A stretch of DNA of 64,000 nucleotides from Candidula unifasciata (Eukaryota > Mollusca > Gastropoda > Stylommatophora > Geomitridae), in contig CAJHNH020007512.1 in NCBI GenBank assembly GCA_905116865.2, positions 263,745-327,744 on the forward strand, written 5' to 3'. The translations under genes and the position numbers were made by a program. Shown here in pieces: positions 24,745 through 59,880 of the stretch. Every line of letters starts with the position of its first letter. The stretch's first letter is position 1. The notes under the pieces are model-generated. The model worked only from the letters and a program-made list of their open reading frames with translations. It did no database searches and was not told where the DNA came from.

Positions 24745-25200
24745 CTGTCTGCTGATATTTGTTTGCAAGCACAGGCACCACTTTTATTCCATGTGGATGG
24801 ACTAATGACATCCCCATAACCCAACCCCGGTCACGCCCTATAGGCCAACCCCTCCCTCCCTCCTTAGACACTCAGTGTACGCTGTTGGCGTCTAATCCGC
24901 CCCTTTTTTCGCCTCCACCAGCGTGTTGGAGATATATAGGCTGACCCTATTTCATTGTACAAAGTTTTTTTGCCAGGGACACAGATGAGTATCATTTATT
25001 CTATACATTAGAGTCCTATGTAGTCACTTCATAGTTAGAGCCTATTTGTGTATGTGTACTGTGTTGTCCTATATGTGCTGATGAAGGCTAATCGCCGCAA
25101 CGTCCTTTGTTTGTTTATTGAGATCGATTTTGTAAAGCTAACTTAAACTGTTTGTTGTTTCTTACCAACTTTTTCTCTTCTCTATAATTGTCTACTCCTT
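24745..25200. other. Unique DNA with a hammerhead-like motif
   Basis: 25078-25106 reads ctgatgaaggctaatcgccg followed by caacgtcc. This is a ctgatga core, a GGC/GCC hairpin and then gcaac where gaaac is expected in a hammerhead ribozyme. Otherwise nothing recognised. Confidence 0.3.
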
Positions 25201-25204
25201 TTTA

Positions 25205-25445
25205 AAAACTTCAACGGTATAGAAACTGTGAATATGTATCAGCATACATGAAACAACAGAATGCTTTAACTGTATAGAAATTGTTAATATTTATCAGTGT
25301 ACATGAAACAACAGAATGCTTTAAAGGTATAGAAATTGTGAATATTTATCAGTGTACATTAAACAACAGAATGCTTAAACGGCATACAAATTGTGAATAT
25401 GTATAAGTGTACACGAAACAACAGAATACTTCAATGGTATATCAA
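25205..25445. repeat. 59-bp satellite, right segment (about 4 units)
   Basis: Units of the form aacaacagaatgctttaac, ggtatagaaattgtgaatat, ttatcagtgtacat. Same family as 20086-20150 and 21503-21616. Diverged traces (gtgaatatgaaatg, aacaacataatg) continue to about 25820. Confidence 0.85.
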
Positions 25446-25903
25446 AGCAACATTTCCCCATCGTAAATCTGAACAGTACTTCAGTTATAAAGGATTGACA
25501 TTATCTGTTTCATTTATTGAATTGTTACTGGAGTAGGCACCTGATGAAATACATAGCAACATGCCAAGCAATCAACTGAGCAATATAGTGTGTGTGCGTC
25601 TTCTTTGTTCAAATCAACAGTGTGTGTTAGAAAATGTGAATATGAAATGTCTGTACATTAAACAACAGAATGTCTCATCCGTTTATGTTAGTAATTGTGA
25701 ATATGTATCAGTGCATATCAAACAACATAATTATTCAACAGTATTTGTTAGAAACTGTATATATGAAATGCTCATACATTTAACAACATAATGTTTCAAC
25801 TGTGAGCATTAGCAATTTTGAGTATATGCAATACTTGTATATTCCAGACTTTGAATATATAAACAACACTCATTCAGCATTTGAACCAGTTGCTAACGAG
25901 GGC

Positions 25904-25905
<2 letters not shown>
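25446..25905. repeat. Diverged satellite traces, otherwise unique
   Basis: Recurrent acattaaacaacagaatg-like pieces with long spacers (25660, 25715, 25780). Confidence 0.5.

Positions 25906-25997
<92 letters not shown>
25906..25997. repeat. (TA)n microsatellite, about 45 units
   Basis: Uninterrupted ta repeats. Confidence 0.98.
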
Positions 25998-26159
25998 CAT
26001 CAACTAACAATACAGAAAGAAAGATAACAAATACAAACCATAATTGTACAACTAAATTATCCATGTTCATATCAAATGCAGTCATGATGGGGATATGTCA
26101 GTTACTAAAATAGGAACGTACAGGATCCACTTTTTACTCAAGCGTGCTGGGCATATGAT

Positions 26160-26450
26160 GCTAGTCAATGGGTGTGACCTGGTTTTGAATGAATCAAGAA
26201 TTAACATCGCTGCACTCGAGACATTCCCACATGTGCTCCGTCCCCTTCTTCAGTAGCCAACAAAGGGTTGACATGTTAAAACTACCTGTTGCCACATGAT
26301 TAAAAGTCCATCTCTGTTTCCCCTTCAATGCTGAATATCCTCCAGAACCTCTACCGTCCTCACTTGAATGAGTCTGTCAGTGTATGGATACCCTATCTGC
26401 TCTTGTGCACTATTATACAGCTGTATTGGTCACACTGTACAAACTCCATT
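26160..26450 (-). pseudogene. 3' end fragment of an RNase H-bearing LINE
   Basis: The minus strand reads GGYSALKGKQRWTFNHVATG, then FNMSTLCWLLKKGTEHMWEC and LECSDVNS. This is the post-RNase H tail also seen at 57307-57480 (minus), 46280-46370, 52290-52470 and 62296-62410 (plus). No upstream domain is present in this copy. Confidence 0.65.
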
Positions 26451-26577
26451 TATTGATATACCAATCAACTTGGGATCCATAATGTGATCATTGTCCTGCT
26501 AGCTGCCTTTACTTCCCACAATGATTCCAGGTAGCCATTTAGGAATGAGTCAATTTGGAAGCTAAGATCAGTGTTAC

Positions 26578-27790
26578 AAATGCTGATGGGGACTCGAACC
26601 TCTGACAACAGAAAAGTGTGCTAGACTAGAACCTCTGACAACAGAAAAGTGTGCTAGACTAGAACCTCTGACAACAGAAAAGTGTGCTAGACTAGAACCT
26701 CTGACAACAGAAATGTGTGCTAGACTAGAACCTCTGACAACAGGCAAGTGTGCTAGACTAGAACCTCTGACAACAGAAAAGTGTGCTAGACTAGAACCTC
26801 TGACAACAGGCAAGTGTGCTAGACTAGAACCTCTGACAACAGAAAAGTGTGCTAGACTAGAACCTCTGACAACAGAAAAATGTGCTAGACTAGAACCTTC
26901 GACAACAAGACAGTGTGCTAGACTAGAACCTCTGACAACAGGCAAGTGTGCTAGACTAGAACCTCTGACAACAGAAAAGTGTGCTAGACTAAAACCTCTG
27001 ACAACATGAAAGTGTGCTAGACTAGAACCTCTGACAACAGAAAACTGTGCTAGACTAGAACCTCTGACAACAGGCAAGTGTGCTAGACTAGAACCTCTGA
27101 CAACAGGCAAGTGTGGTAGACTAGAACCTCTGACAACAGGCAAGTGTGGTAGACTAGAACCTCTGACAACAGGCAAGTGTGCTAGACTAGAACCTCTGAC
27201 AACAGGCAAGTGTGCTAGACTAGAACCTCTGACAACAGGCAAGTGTGCTAGACTAGAACCTCTGACAACAGGCAAGTGTGGTAGACTAGAACCTCTGAAA
27301 ACAGGCAAGTGTGGTAGACTAGAACCTCTGACAACAGGCAAGTGTGCTAGACTAGAACCTCTGACAACAGGCAAGTGTGCTAGACTAGAACCTCTGACAA
27401 CAGGCAAGTGTGGTAGACTAGAACCTCTGACAACAGGAGATTGTGCTAGACTAGAACCTCTGACAACAGGCAAGTGTGATAGACTAGAACCTCTGAAAAC
27501 AGGAGAGTGTGCTATACTAGAACCTCTGACAACAGAAAAATGTGCTAGACTAGAACCTCTGACAACAGGCAAGTGTGCTAGACTAGAACCTCTGACAACA
27601 GGAGAGTGTGCTAGATTCAAACCTCTGACAACAGGAGAGTGTGCTAGACTAGAACCTCTGACAACAGGAAAGTGTGCTATACTATAACGTCTGACAACAG
27701 GAGAGTGTACAAGACTAGAACCTCTGACAACAGGAAAGTGTGCTAGACTAGAACCTCTGACAACAGGTAAGTGTGCTAGACTTTTCAAAT
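26578..27790. repeat. 33-bp minisatellite, about 36 copies
   Basis: Unit ctagaacctctgacaacagg plus caagtgtgctaga. Three variants are zoned: gaaaagtg mostly before 27060, ggcaagtg in the middle, and ggagagtg/ggaaagtg after about 27430. The 408-codon minus-strand frame is 11-residue repeats only. Confidence 0.95.
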
Positions 27791-28083
27791 AAATTTTCAA
27801 ATATTTAGGCGTTTATTAAACTGGTACATTTTCCTAATGAATAAAAACGTCAATTTATAAGCATCTTCAAAGTTTGTGACTTTATATATACCCCCACAAT
27901 TTATTAATTTATAATTATCTCCAAAAATGTAACAAATTATAAATATTTAAATAAACTATAAATATTTCTATGCAATCTGTAATCATCTACAAACTTTGTT
28001 AATTTATAACTATCTGCAAAGCCTGTCAATTTACAATTGTATCTGAAATGTGTCAATTTATGCACTCATTACTTTAACAAGGG
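27791..28083. other. AT-rich spacer with degenerate short repeats
   Basis: Several diverged units around atttataa and catctacaaa. Nothing coding. Confidence 0.5.
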
Positions 28084-29336
28084 CAATAACAACCTCAGAC
28101 ATGTCAAACATACAAATCTACTTGTCTATAACAATAACAACCTCAGACATGTCAAACATACAAATCTACTTGTCTATAACAATAACAACCTCAGACATGT
28201 CAAACATACAAATCTACTTGTCTATAACAATAACAACCTCAGACATGTCAAACATACAAATCTACTTGTCTATAACAATAACAACCTCAGACATGTCAAA
28301 CATTCAAATCTACTTGTCTATAACAATAACAACCTCAGACATGTCAAACATTCAAATCTACTTGTCTATAACAATAACAACCTCAGACATGTCAAACATA
28401 CAAATCTACTTGTCTATAACAATAACAACCTCAGACATGTCAAACATTCAAATCTACTTGTCTATAACAATAACAACCTCAGACATGTCAAACATTCAAA
28501 TCTACTTGTCTATAACAATAACAACCTCAGACATGTCAAACATTCAAATCTACTTGTCTATAACAATAACAACCTCAGACATGTCAAACATACAAATCTA
28601 CTTGTCTATAACAATAACAACCTCAGACATGTCAAACATACAAATCTACTTGTCTATAACAATAACAACCTCAGACATGTCAAACATACAAATCTACTTG
28701 TCTATAACAATAACAACCTCAGACATGTCAAACATTCAAATCTACTTGTCTATAACAATAACAACCTCAGACCTGTCAAACATACAAATCTACTTGTCTA
28801 TAACAATAACAACCTCAGACATGTCAAACATACAAATCTACTTGTCTATAACAATAACAACCTCAGACATGTCAAACATACAAATCTACTTGTCTATAAC
28901 AATAACAACCTCAGACATGTCAAACATACAAATCTACTTGTCTATAACAATAACAACCTCAGACATGTCAAACATTCAAATCTACTTGTCTATAACAATA
29001 ACAACCTCAGACATGTCAAACATACAAATCTACTTGTCTATAACAATAACAACCTCAGACATGTCAAACATTCAAATCTACTTGTCTATAACAATAACAA
29101 CCTCAGACATGTCAAACATTCAAATCTACTTGTCTATAACAATAACAACCTCAGACATGTCAAACATTCAAATCTACTTGTCTATAACAATAACAACCTC
29201 AGACATGTCAAACATTCAAATCTACTTGTCTATAACAATAACAACCTCAGACATGTCAAACATTCAAATCTACTTGTCTATAACAATAACAACCTCAGAC
29301 ATGTCAAACATTCAAATCTACTTGTCTATAACAATA
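28084..29336. repeat. 48-bp minisatellite, 26 copies
   Basis: Unit acttgtctataacaataaca, acctcagacatgtcaaacat, acaaatct. Essentially the only variation is one A/T site (acataca/acattca) plus one ctgtc copy at about 28772. Two plus-strand frames of about 435 codons overlap, both pure repeats. Extreme homogeneity implies recent amplification. Confidence 0.97.
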
Positions 29337-30190
29337 ACCGCAAATGACACAATTTAAAACCAATTACAAAGCAGTCTTAGAAGGGAAAAAGTGAAAACAA
29401 ATTAGAGTTGGCAAAACAAGACAAGAACACGAAAGCAAAGACAATCTGAACTATTAAAATCAAGGGATATATGATTATCAATCAATTGATTCATAAATCG
29501 CGCAACACCATAAAGGAATACTTACATGATAAAAATAACAATGGATGTTATTTTTGAAGTGATAACATTTCAGTCACTCAATCAACAAATGAGTCACTAG
29601 ATAAATTCAATCAATATTGGAGCAACTGGCAGAATTCAACCAAAAACTAAGTCACTGGCACCATCCAATCAAAAACCAAGTCAACTAATAACATCCAGTC
29701 AAAAACTGTGGCAGCATCCAATCAAACACTGAGTTATCAGCATCATCCAAACAGGAAGCAGCCAATCAGCAAGGGAAATGAATTGGGTTGAACGAGAGGG
29801 CAGCTGTAGAATACAATAAAACTTGAAGCAGCAGGAAGCAGAAACAAGTCAGCTACACAAGAAACAGAGTGGATATTGCAGCAAAGAAGGCTCACTGACA
29901 CAGAAAACACATAATTGGGATAAAAACCTGAGAGGGTCGACTTCACTGCACTGGGTTTGATCCCAGGTGGCTCAGTCTCTCTTCACAGTGCCTTAAAAGA
30001 AGAGACAAATACATTACCCTATAATTCTGGCAGTAATTAAACAATGCCAAGACCAAATACATATAAGGCCAAAGTATTAAATCTTGTTAATTAAAAAAAC
30101 AAAGCATATACTTGTGAGAAACACGGGGTTAAACTACTCAGACTGCTGGTACTGTACAAAATATGAAAGATTATTTGCATACGTGCAAAT
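29337..30190. other. Unique DNA with short degenerate repeats
   Basis: At 29570-29750, degenerate units around aatcaaaaactgagtcactg recur. At 29935-29965, ctgggtttgatcccaggtgg resembles a Pol III B-box. No coding signal. Confidence 0.45.
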
Positions 30191-30194
30191 CTGC

Positions 30195-31005
30195 CCAACA
30201 TTATGTACACTCCTGTCCGCCATTATGTACACTCCAGTCCAACATTGTGTGTACTCTTGTTATTGTATGTGTACTCCTGCCTGTCATTATGTGTACTCCT
30301 GCCTGACATTATGTGTACTCCTGCCTGACATTATGTGTACTCCTGCCTGACATTATGTGTACTCCTGCCTGACATTATGTGTACTCCTGCCTGTCATTAT
30401 GTGTACTCCTGCCTGTCATTATGTGTACTCCTGCCTGTCATTATGTGTACTCCTGCCTGTCATTATGTGTACTCCTGCCTGTCATTATGTGTACTCCTGC
30501 CTGTCATTATGTGTACTCCTGCATGACATTATGTGTACTCCTGCCTGACATTATGTGTACTCCTGCCTGACATTATGTGTACTCCTGCCGGTCATTATGT
30601 GTACTTCTGCCTGTCATTATGTGTACTCCTGCCTGTCATTATGTGTACTCCTGCCTGTCATTATGTGTACTCCTGCCTGTCATTATGTGCACTCCTGCCT
30701 GTCATTATGTGTACTCCTGCCTGTCATTATGTGAACTCCTGCCTGTCATTATGTGTACTCCTGCCTGTCATTATGTGTACTCCTGTCTGATATTATGTGT
30801 ACTCCTGTCTGACATTATGTGTACTCCTGTCTGACATTATGTGTACTCCTGCCTGACATTACGTGTACTCCTGCCTGTCATTACGTGTACTCCTGCCTGT
30901 CATTACGTGTACTCCTGCCTGTCATTACGTGTACTCCTGCCTGTCATTACGTGTACTCCTGCCTGTCATTATGTGTACTCCTGCCTGTCATTATGTGACT
31001 ACTAC
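30195..31005. repeat. 22-bp minisatellite, about 36 copies
   Basis: Unit cctgtcattatgtgtactcc plus tg. Variant blocks are gacatt at the left and around 30530-30590, tctgac at 30780-30840, and acgtgt from 30860 to 30955. Frames shift with period 22 and are artefacts. Confidence 0.95.
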
Positions 31006-31670
31006 ACTGCAGTAAAACTTCTTCAATTACTCTATTCAATAATGAGATAAGCCACAGTTCAGCCATTAACTGTCAATTAATACAATCAAGTAATAATGCA
31101 TGCAATCTTCTAACTAAAAATCAAACATAACAGCTCAGTTCATGTATCCTAGAGGGCAGATTATACATTAAAAAGGAGAATTTAATCATCATTATTAATG
31201 AATTATTACAAGTTAATGCCACGAGTAGTTGCTGTCTGTAATCTAGGTGTTGTGAACATGTTTCGTGATTCTCAGATACCCATTTAGACTCTAGCTGGCG
31301 GTAGTTTGGCAGCAGACAGCCTTGCATTGATTTCAACAGCGTCATTAGGAGTCAATCGCTCTGAAGCAATGGCAAACAATTGTAAAATTGTCTAGTTAAA
31401 CGTTAAAACTAACAAATGCTCCGGTTAGTTCTGCGATATCCAATAAAGGATATGTAGCTAATAACACAACTGTCACATGCAAAAGTCAAGTAAAAGAAGC
31501 AAAAATTACTGGAACAATTCTATGAATTACAGATTAAAGAATTTTAAAATTTAATTTCAAACTAGCCTAACAATTCAGTTAATTTATCACAAAGGACAGA
31601 TGAATCTTCAAACAGAAGAATATAAAGATCATTAATCAAGAATGAATACAAGTGAACTTCCCATAATATT
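31006..31670. other. AT-rich spacer, nothing recognised
   Basis: No repeats or similarity recognised. Confidence 0.45.
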
Positions 31671-31671
31671 G

Positions 31672-31775
31672 GGTTGACCTGTGAGACCAGGTCATGTAGA
31701 GCAAATCTGTCCCCAAGCAGATTCTAACCCAAGAGCTTTGGGTTGGCAAGCAAAACACCTAGCCACTGTTTGACT
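31672..31775 (-). mobile_element. Probable tRNA-derived SINE, minus strand
   Basis: The minus strand reads gtggctaggtgttttgcttg then ctcttgggttagaatctgc, an A-box/B-box pair in tRNA spacing. The 3' part runs toward 31660. Confidence 0.5.
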
Positions 31776-31779
31776 GCAA

Positions 31780-32715
31780 CTCCCCACAGAACTAACAGCT
31801 CCCCACAGAACTAATAGCTCCCCACAGAACTAATAGCTCCCCACAGAACTAACAGCTCCCCACAGAACTAACAGCTCCCCACAGAACTAACAGCTCCCCA
31901 CAGAACTAATAGCTCCCCACAGAACTAATAGCTCCCCACAGAACTAACAGCTCCCCACAGAACTAACAGCTCCCCACAGAACTAATAGCTCCCCACAGAA
32001 CTAACAGCTCCCTACAGAACTAACAGCTCTTCACAGAACTAACAACTCCCCACAGAACTAACAGCTCCCCACAGAACTAATAGCTCCCCACAGAACTAAC
32101 AGCTCCCCACAGAACTAATAGCTCCCCACAGAACTAACAGCTCCCCACAGAACTAACAGCTCCCCACAGAACTAATAGCTCCCCACAGAACTAACAACTC
32201 CCCACAGAACTAACAGCTCCCCACAGAACTAAGAGCTCCCCACAGAACTAACAGCTCCCCACAGAACTTATAGCTCCCCACAGAACTAACAGCTCCCCAC
32301 AGAACTAACAGCTCCCCACAGAACTAATAGCTCCCCACAGAACTAACAGCTCCCCACAGAACTAACAGCTCCCCACAGAACTAACAGCTCCCCACAGAAC
32401 TAATAGCTCCCCACAGAACTAATAGCTCCCCACAGAACTAATAGCTCCCCACAGAACTAATAGCTTCCCACAGAACTAACAGCTCACCACAGAACTAATA
32501 GCTCCCCACAGAACTAACAGCTCACCACAGAACTAATAGCTTCCCATAGAACTAACAGCTCCCCACAGAACTAACAGCTCCCCACAGAACTAACAGCTCC
32601 CCACAGAACTAATAGTTCCCATAGAACTAACAGCTCCCCACAGAACTAACAGCTCCCCACATAACTAATAGCTCCCCATAGAACTAATAGCTCCCCATAG
32701 AACTAACAGCTTTGA
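31780..32715. repeat. 19-bp minisatellite, about 49 copies
   Basis: Unit gctccccacagaactaaca, with taata alternating with taaca. On the plus strand each unit looks like a 3' splice region (ctaac branchpoint-like, then ctccccacag). The nearby gene is on the other strand, so this may be fortuitous. The array lies just downstream of the SLC35B4 stop codon. Confidence 0.95.
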
Positions 32716-33013
32716 GATAACTATGTCCTAATAAAACAACATAAAATTATCTTGCTGGCAGACAGGCATTGTTTATAACATTTCTTAAATGTAATAGTAG
32801 AAAAATGAATAATTATCACAGCAAATTACTGGCACATGATAGTGATATCAGATATTGGGACGTACAGCAGCAAGGGAGGGGAGGTGTCCAAATAACTGAT
32901 GCACACATTTGAGAGGTTAGTAGGATACGATGGGATGATGATAATACAGACAAAACAGTTAGATGATGATGATGATTACGATGATGAGGATGGTGATTTA
33001 AAACAAACAAAAC
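32716..33013 (-). other. Immediate 3' flank of the SLC35B4 gene
   Basis: Expected 3' UTR. I do not see an unambiguous aataaa on the minus strand in this short stretch. The 19-bp array starts about 300 nt past the stop codon, so the UTR either ends before it or reads into it. Confidence 0.4.
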
Positions 33014-55945
<22,932 letters not shown>

Positions 55946-56540
55946 GATGACAGTTCAAACAATCCAGTTTCTGCAAGGAAAAGTTCAACATCTAGAAAAT
56001 ATCTCTTTTCAGTTTATTAAAGACTGTCTTTACTGCCCGATTTACCCTTTTATAGTGGTGTAGTACAGGCGTGTGTGTGGGTGGGTGTGTGTGTGGCAGA
56101 GGGTTGAAACTGCACATTTAAGGCTGCCTGGCTGGTGTAGGACAGGAGGGTTGGGGAAAGGGGGAGGTGTCGAAGCTTGCAAATGTAAGGCCGCCTGGTT
56201 GGTGTAGTTACCATAAACTGTGCATGTTGGAATTGTTATTTTTGACAGAAAAAATGTCTATCTCCTACTGAGGCTTGAAGTCTCCTGCTTGAGCAGAGCA
56301 CTCAAATCTCTCGACCACCTGCTCCTCTATGTTAATTACAGCTCATCAAAATATCTACCGAAGCACAGAAGTGAAGCAACAAGACATGACAACATATACT
56401 GGCTGGAGTTCAGAGTTATCAGGTGGATTATCTTCACAGCACTTCACACACGTTCATAGGTGCAAAGATTTCCCCTTCAACATATCCATCAATGTGTGTG
56501 GGTAATAGTGCCAGTCCTATACTGGCTGACAAAACTTCTT
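55946..56540. other. 5' flank of SLC35B4
   Basis: No obvious TATA box or CpG island. A GT-rich patch lies at 56070-56095. A decayed duplication of ggctgcctggctggtgtag occurs at 56123 and 56190. Confidence 0.45.
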
Positions 56541-57285
56541 GTTAATCCTGTGTGCCAGAGGTGATCTCTGTGGTGTATCATCCTGTGTGCCAGAGGTGAT
56601 CTCTGTGGTGTATCATCCTGTGTGCCAGAGGTGATCTCTGTGGTGTATCATCCTGTGTGCCAGAGGTGATCTCTACAGTGTATCATCATGTGTGCCAGAG
56701 GTGATCTCTACAGTATATCATCCTGTGTGCCAGAGGTGATCTCTACAGTGTATCATCCTGTGTGCCAGAGGTGATCTCTACAGTGTATCATCCTGTTTGC
56801 CAGAGGTGATCTCTGTGATGTATCATCCTGTGTGCCAGAGGTGATCTCTACAGTGTATCATCCTTGTGCCAGAGGTGATCTCTACAGTGTATCATCCTGT
56901 GTGCCAGAGGTGATATCTGTGGTGTATCATCCTGTGTGCCAGAGGTGATCACTGTGGTGTATCATCCTGTGTGCCAGAGGTGATCTCTACAGTATATCAT
57001 CCTGTGTGCCAGAGGTGATCTCTACAGTGTATCATCCTGTGTGCCAGAGGTGATCTCTACAGTGTATCATCCTGTGTGCCAGAGGTGATCTCTACAGTGT
57101 ATCATATTGTGTGCCAGAGGTGATCTCTGTGATGTATCATCCTGTGTGCCAGAGGTGATCTCTGCTGTGTATCATCCTGTGTGCCAGAGGTGATCTCTGT
57201 GATGTATCATCCTATGTGCCAGAGGTGATCTCTGTGATGTATCATCCTGTGTGCCAGAGGTGATCTCTGCAGCGTATCACCCAGT
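56540..57285. repeat. 35-bp minisatellite, about 21 copies, upstream of SLC35B4
   Basis: Unit atcatcctgtgtgccagagg then tgatctctacagtgt. ctacagt and ctgtggt/ctgtgat variants form blocks. Confidence 0.95.
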
Positions 57286-57299
57286 TAATTTATGTTGAA

Positions 57300-57790
57300 T
57301 GTTGAATTAGGAATCGACATCATAGCACTCGGGACACCCCCATAAGCGCTCTGTCCCCATTTTCAGCAGCAAGCAAAAAGTTAAAATTCCAATGGTACCA
57401 GTAAATGTCTGATTGTAAATCCGTCTCGCTTTTCCGCTGAGTGTCGAGCGTTGGCCAGATTTCCTTGTAACTCTTTGCAGCACCATTCTCCTCAGACTGT
57501 AATGATCTATCTGTTCCTCGGCACTGTTCACTCGCTCCCAAAGGGCCCTTACAACATCCAGCTTGTCATGCATCAATTTACCACCAAGTGGTGCAGAACC
57601 AGCCAGTCTATCTGCCTGCTCATTTCCCAACACACCGGCATCACCTGGAGAAAATATCCAAAGGATGCTTACTACCTGGGACCTCTGAAGTGATGCTTGC
57701 CACTCTGCATGGAGCATGCCTGTCTCCACCTTTCTCAGCCTGCTCTGTGAGTCAGTTTTATCTATGTTGTTTATGTAATTAAAAATGGTT
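57300..57790 (-). pseudogene. LINE RNase H domain fragment with the longest open frame of the family
   Basis: The minus strand reads VETGMLHAEWQASLQRSQV, WIFSPGDAGVLGNEQADRLA, GGKLMHDKLDVVRALWERV and, at the end, CLLLKMGTERLWGCPECYDV. GNEQADRLAG holds the last catalytic Asp of RNase H. The tail matches the fragments at 26160, 46280 and 62296. Open for 140 codons but lacks the first RNase H motifs and the RT, so it is a 5'-truncated copy. Confidence 0.75.
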
Positions 57791-58074
57791 TGATAGTGAC
57801 AGTGTCTGGTCAGATATGTTACAGAAACATAATATTAATGTTTATCATAAAAGTTATCTAGCCACTTCTGACAATAATTTTTATTCTATAAACAGCAATA
57901 ACTTGTGAGAAACCAGTCACAGCCGAAGGTAGAGGGTTTTAGAAGTTGAGTTCACGTTGAAATCATGCAGAATTACAGTGTCTATTATGTGGATTTTTAC
58001 AAAAATAAAAAACACGACGGTATGCTCCTCCCTGATCTTAGGATGATGGACTGGATAACCTACCTTCTCAAAGT

Positions 58075-59170
58075 AAAAAAAGAAATAACAGGAGAGACTA
58101 GGGTGCATGACGTGGACATTACCAACGGGAAAGACTAGGGTGCATGACGTGGACATTACCAACAGGAGAGACTAGGGTGCATGAAGTGGACATTACCAAC
58201 AGGAGAGACTAGGATGCATGAAGTGGACATTACCAACATGAGGGACTAGGGTGCATGACATGGACATTACCAACAGGAGGGACTAGGGTGCATGACGTGG
58301 ACATTACCAACAGGAGAGACTAGGGTGCATGATGTGGACATTACCAACAGGAGAGACTAGGGTGCATGACATGGACATTACCAACATGAGGGACTAGGGT
58401 GCATGACGTGGACATTACCAACAGGAGGGACTAGGGTGCATGACGTGGACATTACCAACAGGAGAGACTAGGGTGCATGACGTGGACATTACCAACAGGA
58501 GGGACTAGGGTGCATGACGTGGTCATTACCAACAGGAGGGACTAGGGTGCATGACGTGGACATTACCAACAGGAGGGACTAGGGTGCATGACGTGGACAT
58601 TACCAACAGGAGAGACTAGGGTGCATGACGTGGACATTACCAACAGGAGGGACTAAGGTGCATGGCGTGGACATTACCAACAGGAGGGACTAGGGTGCAT
58701 GACGTGGACATTACCAACAGGAGGGACTAGGGTGCATGACGTGGACATTACCAACAGGAGAGACTAGGGTGCATGACGTGGACATTACCAACAGGAGGGA
58801 CTAAGGTGCATGACGTGGACATTACCAACAGGAGGGACTAAGGTGCATGACGTGGACATTACCAACAGGAGGGACTAGGGTGCATGACGTGGACATTACC
58901 AACAGGAGGGACTAGGGTGCATGGCGTGAACATTACCAACAGGAGGGACTAGGGTGCATGACGTGGACATTACCAACAGGAGGGACTAGGGTGCATGACG
59001 TGGTCATTACCAACAGGAGGGACTAGGGTGCATGACGTGGACATTACCAACAGGAGGGACTAGGGTGCATGACGTGGACATTACCAACAGGAAGTACTAG
59101 GGTGCATGACGTGGACATTACCAACAGGAGGACTAGGGTGCATGACGTTGACATTACCAATGTCCTCACT
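58075..59170. repeat. 37-bp minisatellite, about 29 copies
   Basis: Unit gactagggtgcatgacgtgg then acattaccaacaggagg. Variants gagag/gaggg, gacat, ggcgt are scattered. Confidence 0.95.
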
Positions 59171-59880
59171 GGTAAAACTCTAAGGAACTGTGAAGCAAAA
59201 ACAGCAGCCCAAGCAGTAGAAAATTGTCTTAATGACTAAAAAAAAATAATATGTATGATTCTGATACAAATACATGCTCCTAGCAATATTCAAAGAGTTC
59301 CAGCACTGTGCAACGATTCTTCTTGTGAGATCTCTGGGGTGCAGTGGGGAGGGAGTGGAAAAGACTTACAAATAATAAAAAGTAATCGTTTACCCAAACC
59401 ACACTCATGCCAGTGTCAATGGTGGTTAGTGTGCCCTGAGTAAAGACATCACTGTAGACAAGTCAGTCAGAAAAGTTGCACCAATAGTGATTGGAACCCA
59501 GCGGAAGACTTAGTTCTGCAGCTTCTTCAATAGACAGGGGTAAAAAGATGGAGAGGACATGGGGTGAGCTGTGTGAGATTTCAGGCCTATTGTTGCCCTC
59601 ACATGTGTTTCATTTTTCTCCTTAGCTCTGAACCTGTCTGCTGTCCTTTTCTTCTGTGTACCCAATCTAATTCTCCTCATCCATGCAATGTGATTTCTGA
59701 CATCCTGTTTCTGTGAATCCACCTCAATACCTGTATTACTCATGCCCTACATGTACAGATCTTTAAATCTTTGTATAAACTAGCCCCTACATCTTACTGT
59801 CTAGTTACTACAAGAAAAGAGCAGGTTTGTAAACAACTGTCTAGGAATGAAAGAGTTCAGATGTTCCAATTCCAATTCCT
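59171..59880. other. Unique DNA, nothing recognised
   Basis: Short frames only. The minus-strand stretch at 59510-59743 has no recognised similarity. Confidence 0.45.

Noticed and set aside
26574..27800. 408-codon frame on the minus strand
   Set aside because: 33-bp minisatellite, 11-residue repeats only.
28037..29357. Two overlapping frames of about 435 codons
   Set aside because: Both are translations of the same 48-bp array in different frames.
28084..31005. CRISPR-like arrays (regular units of 22-48 bp)
   Set aside because: Units are contiguous tandem repeats without unique spacers, and the genome is eukaryotic.
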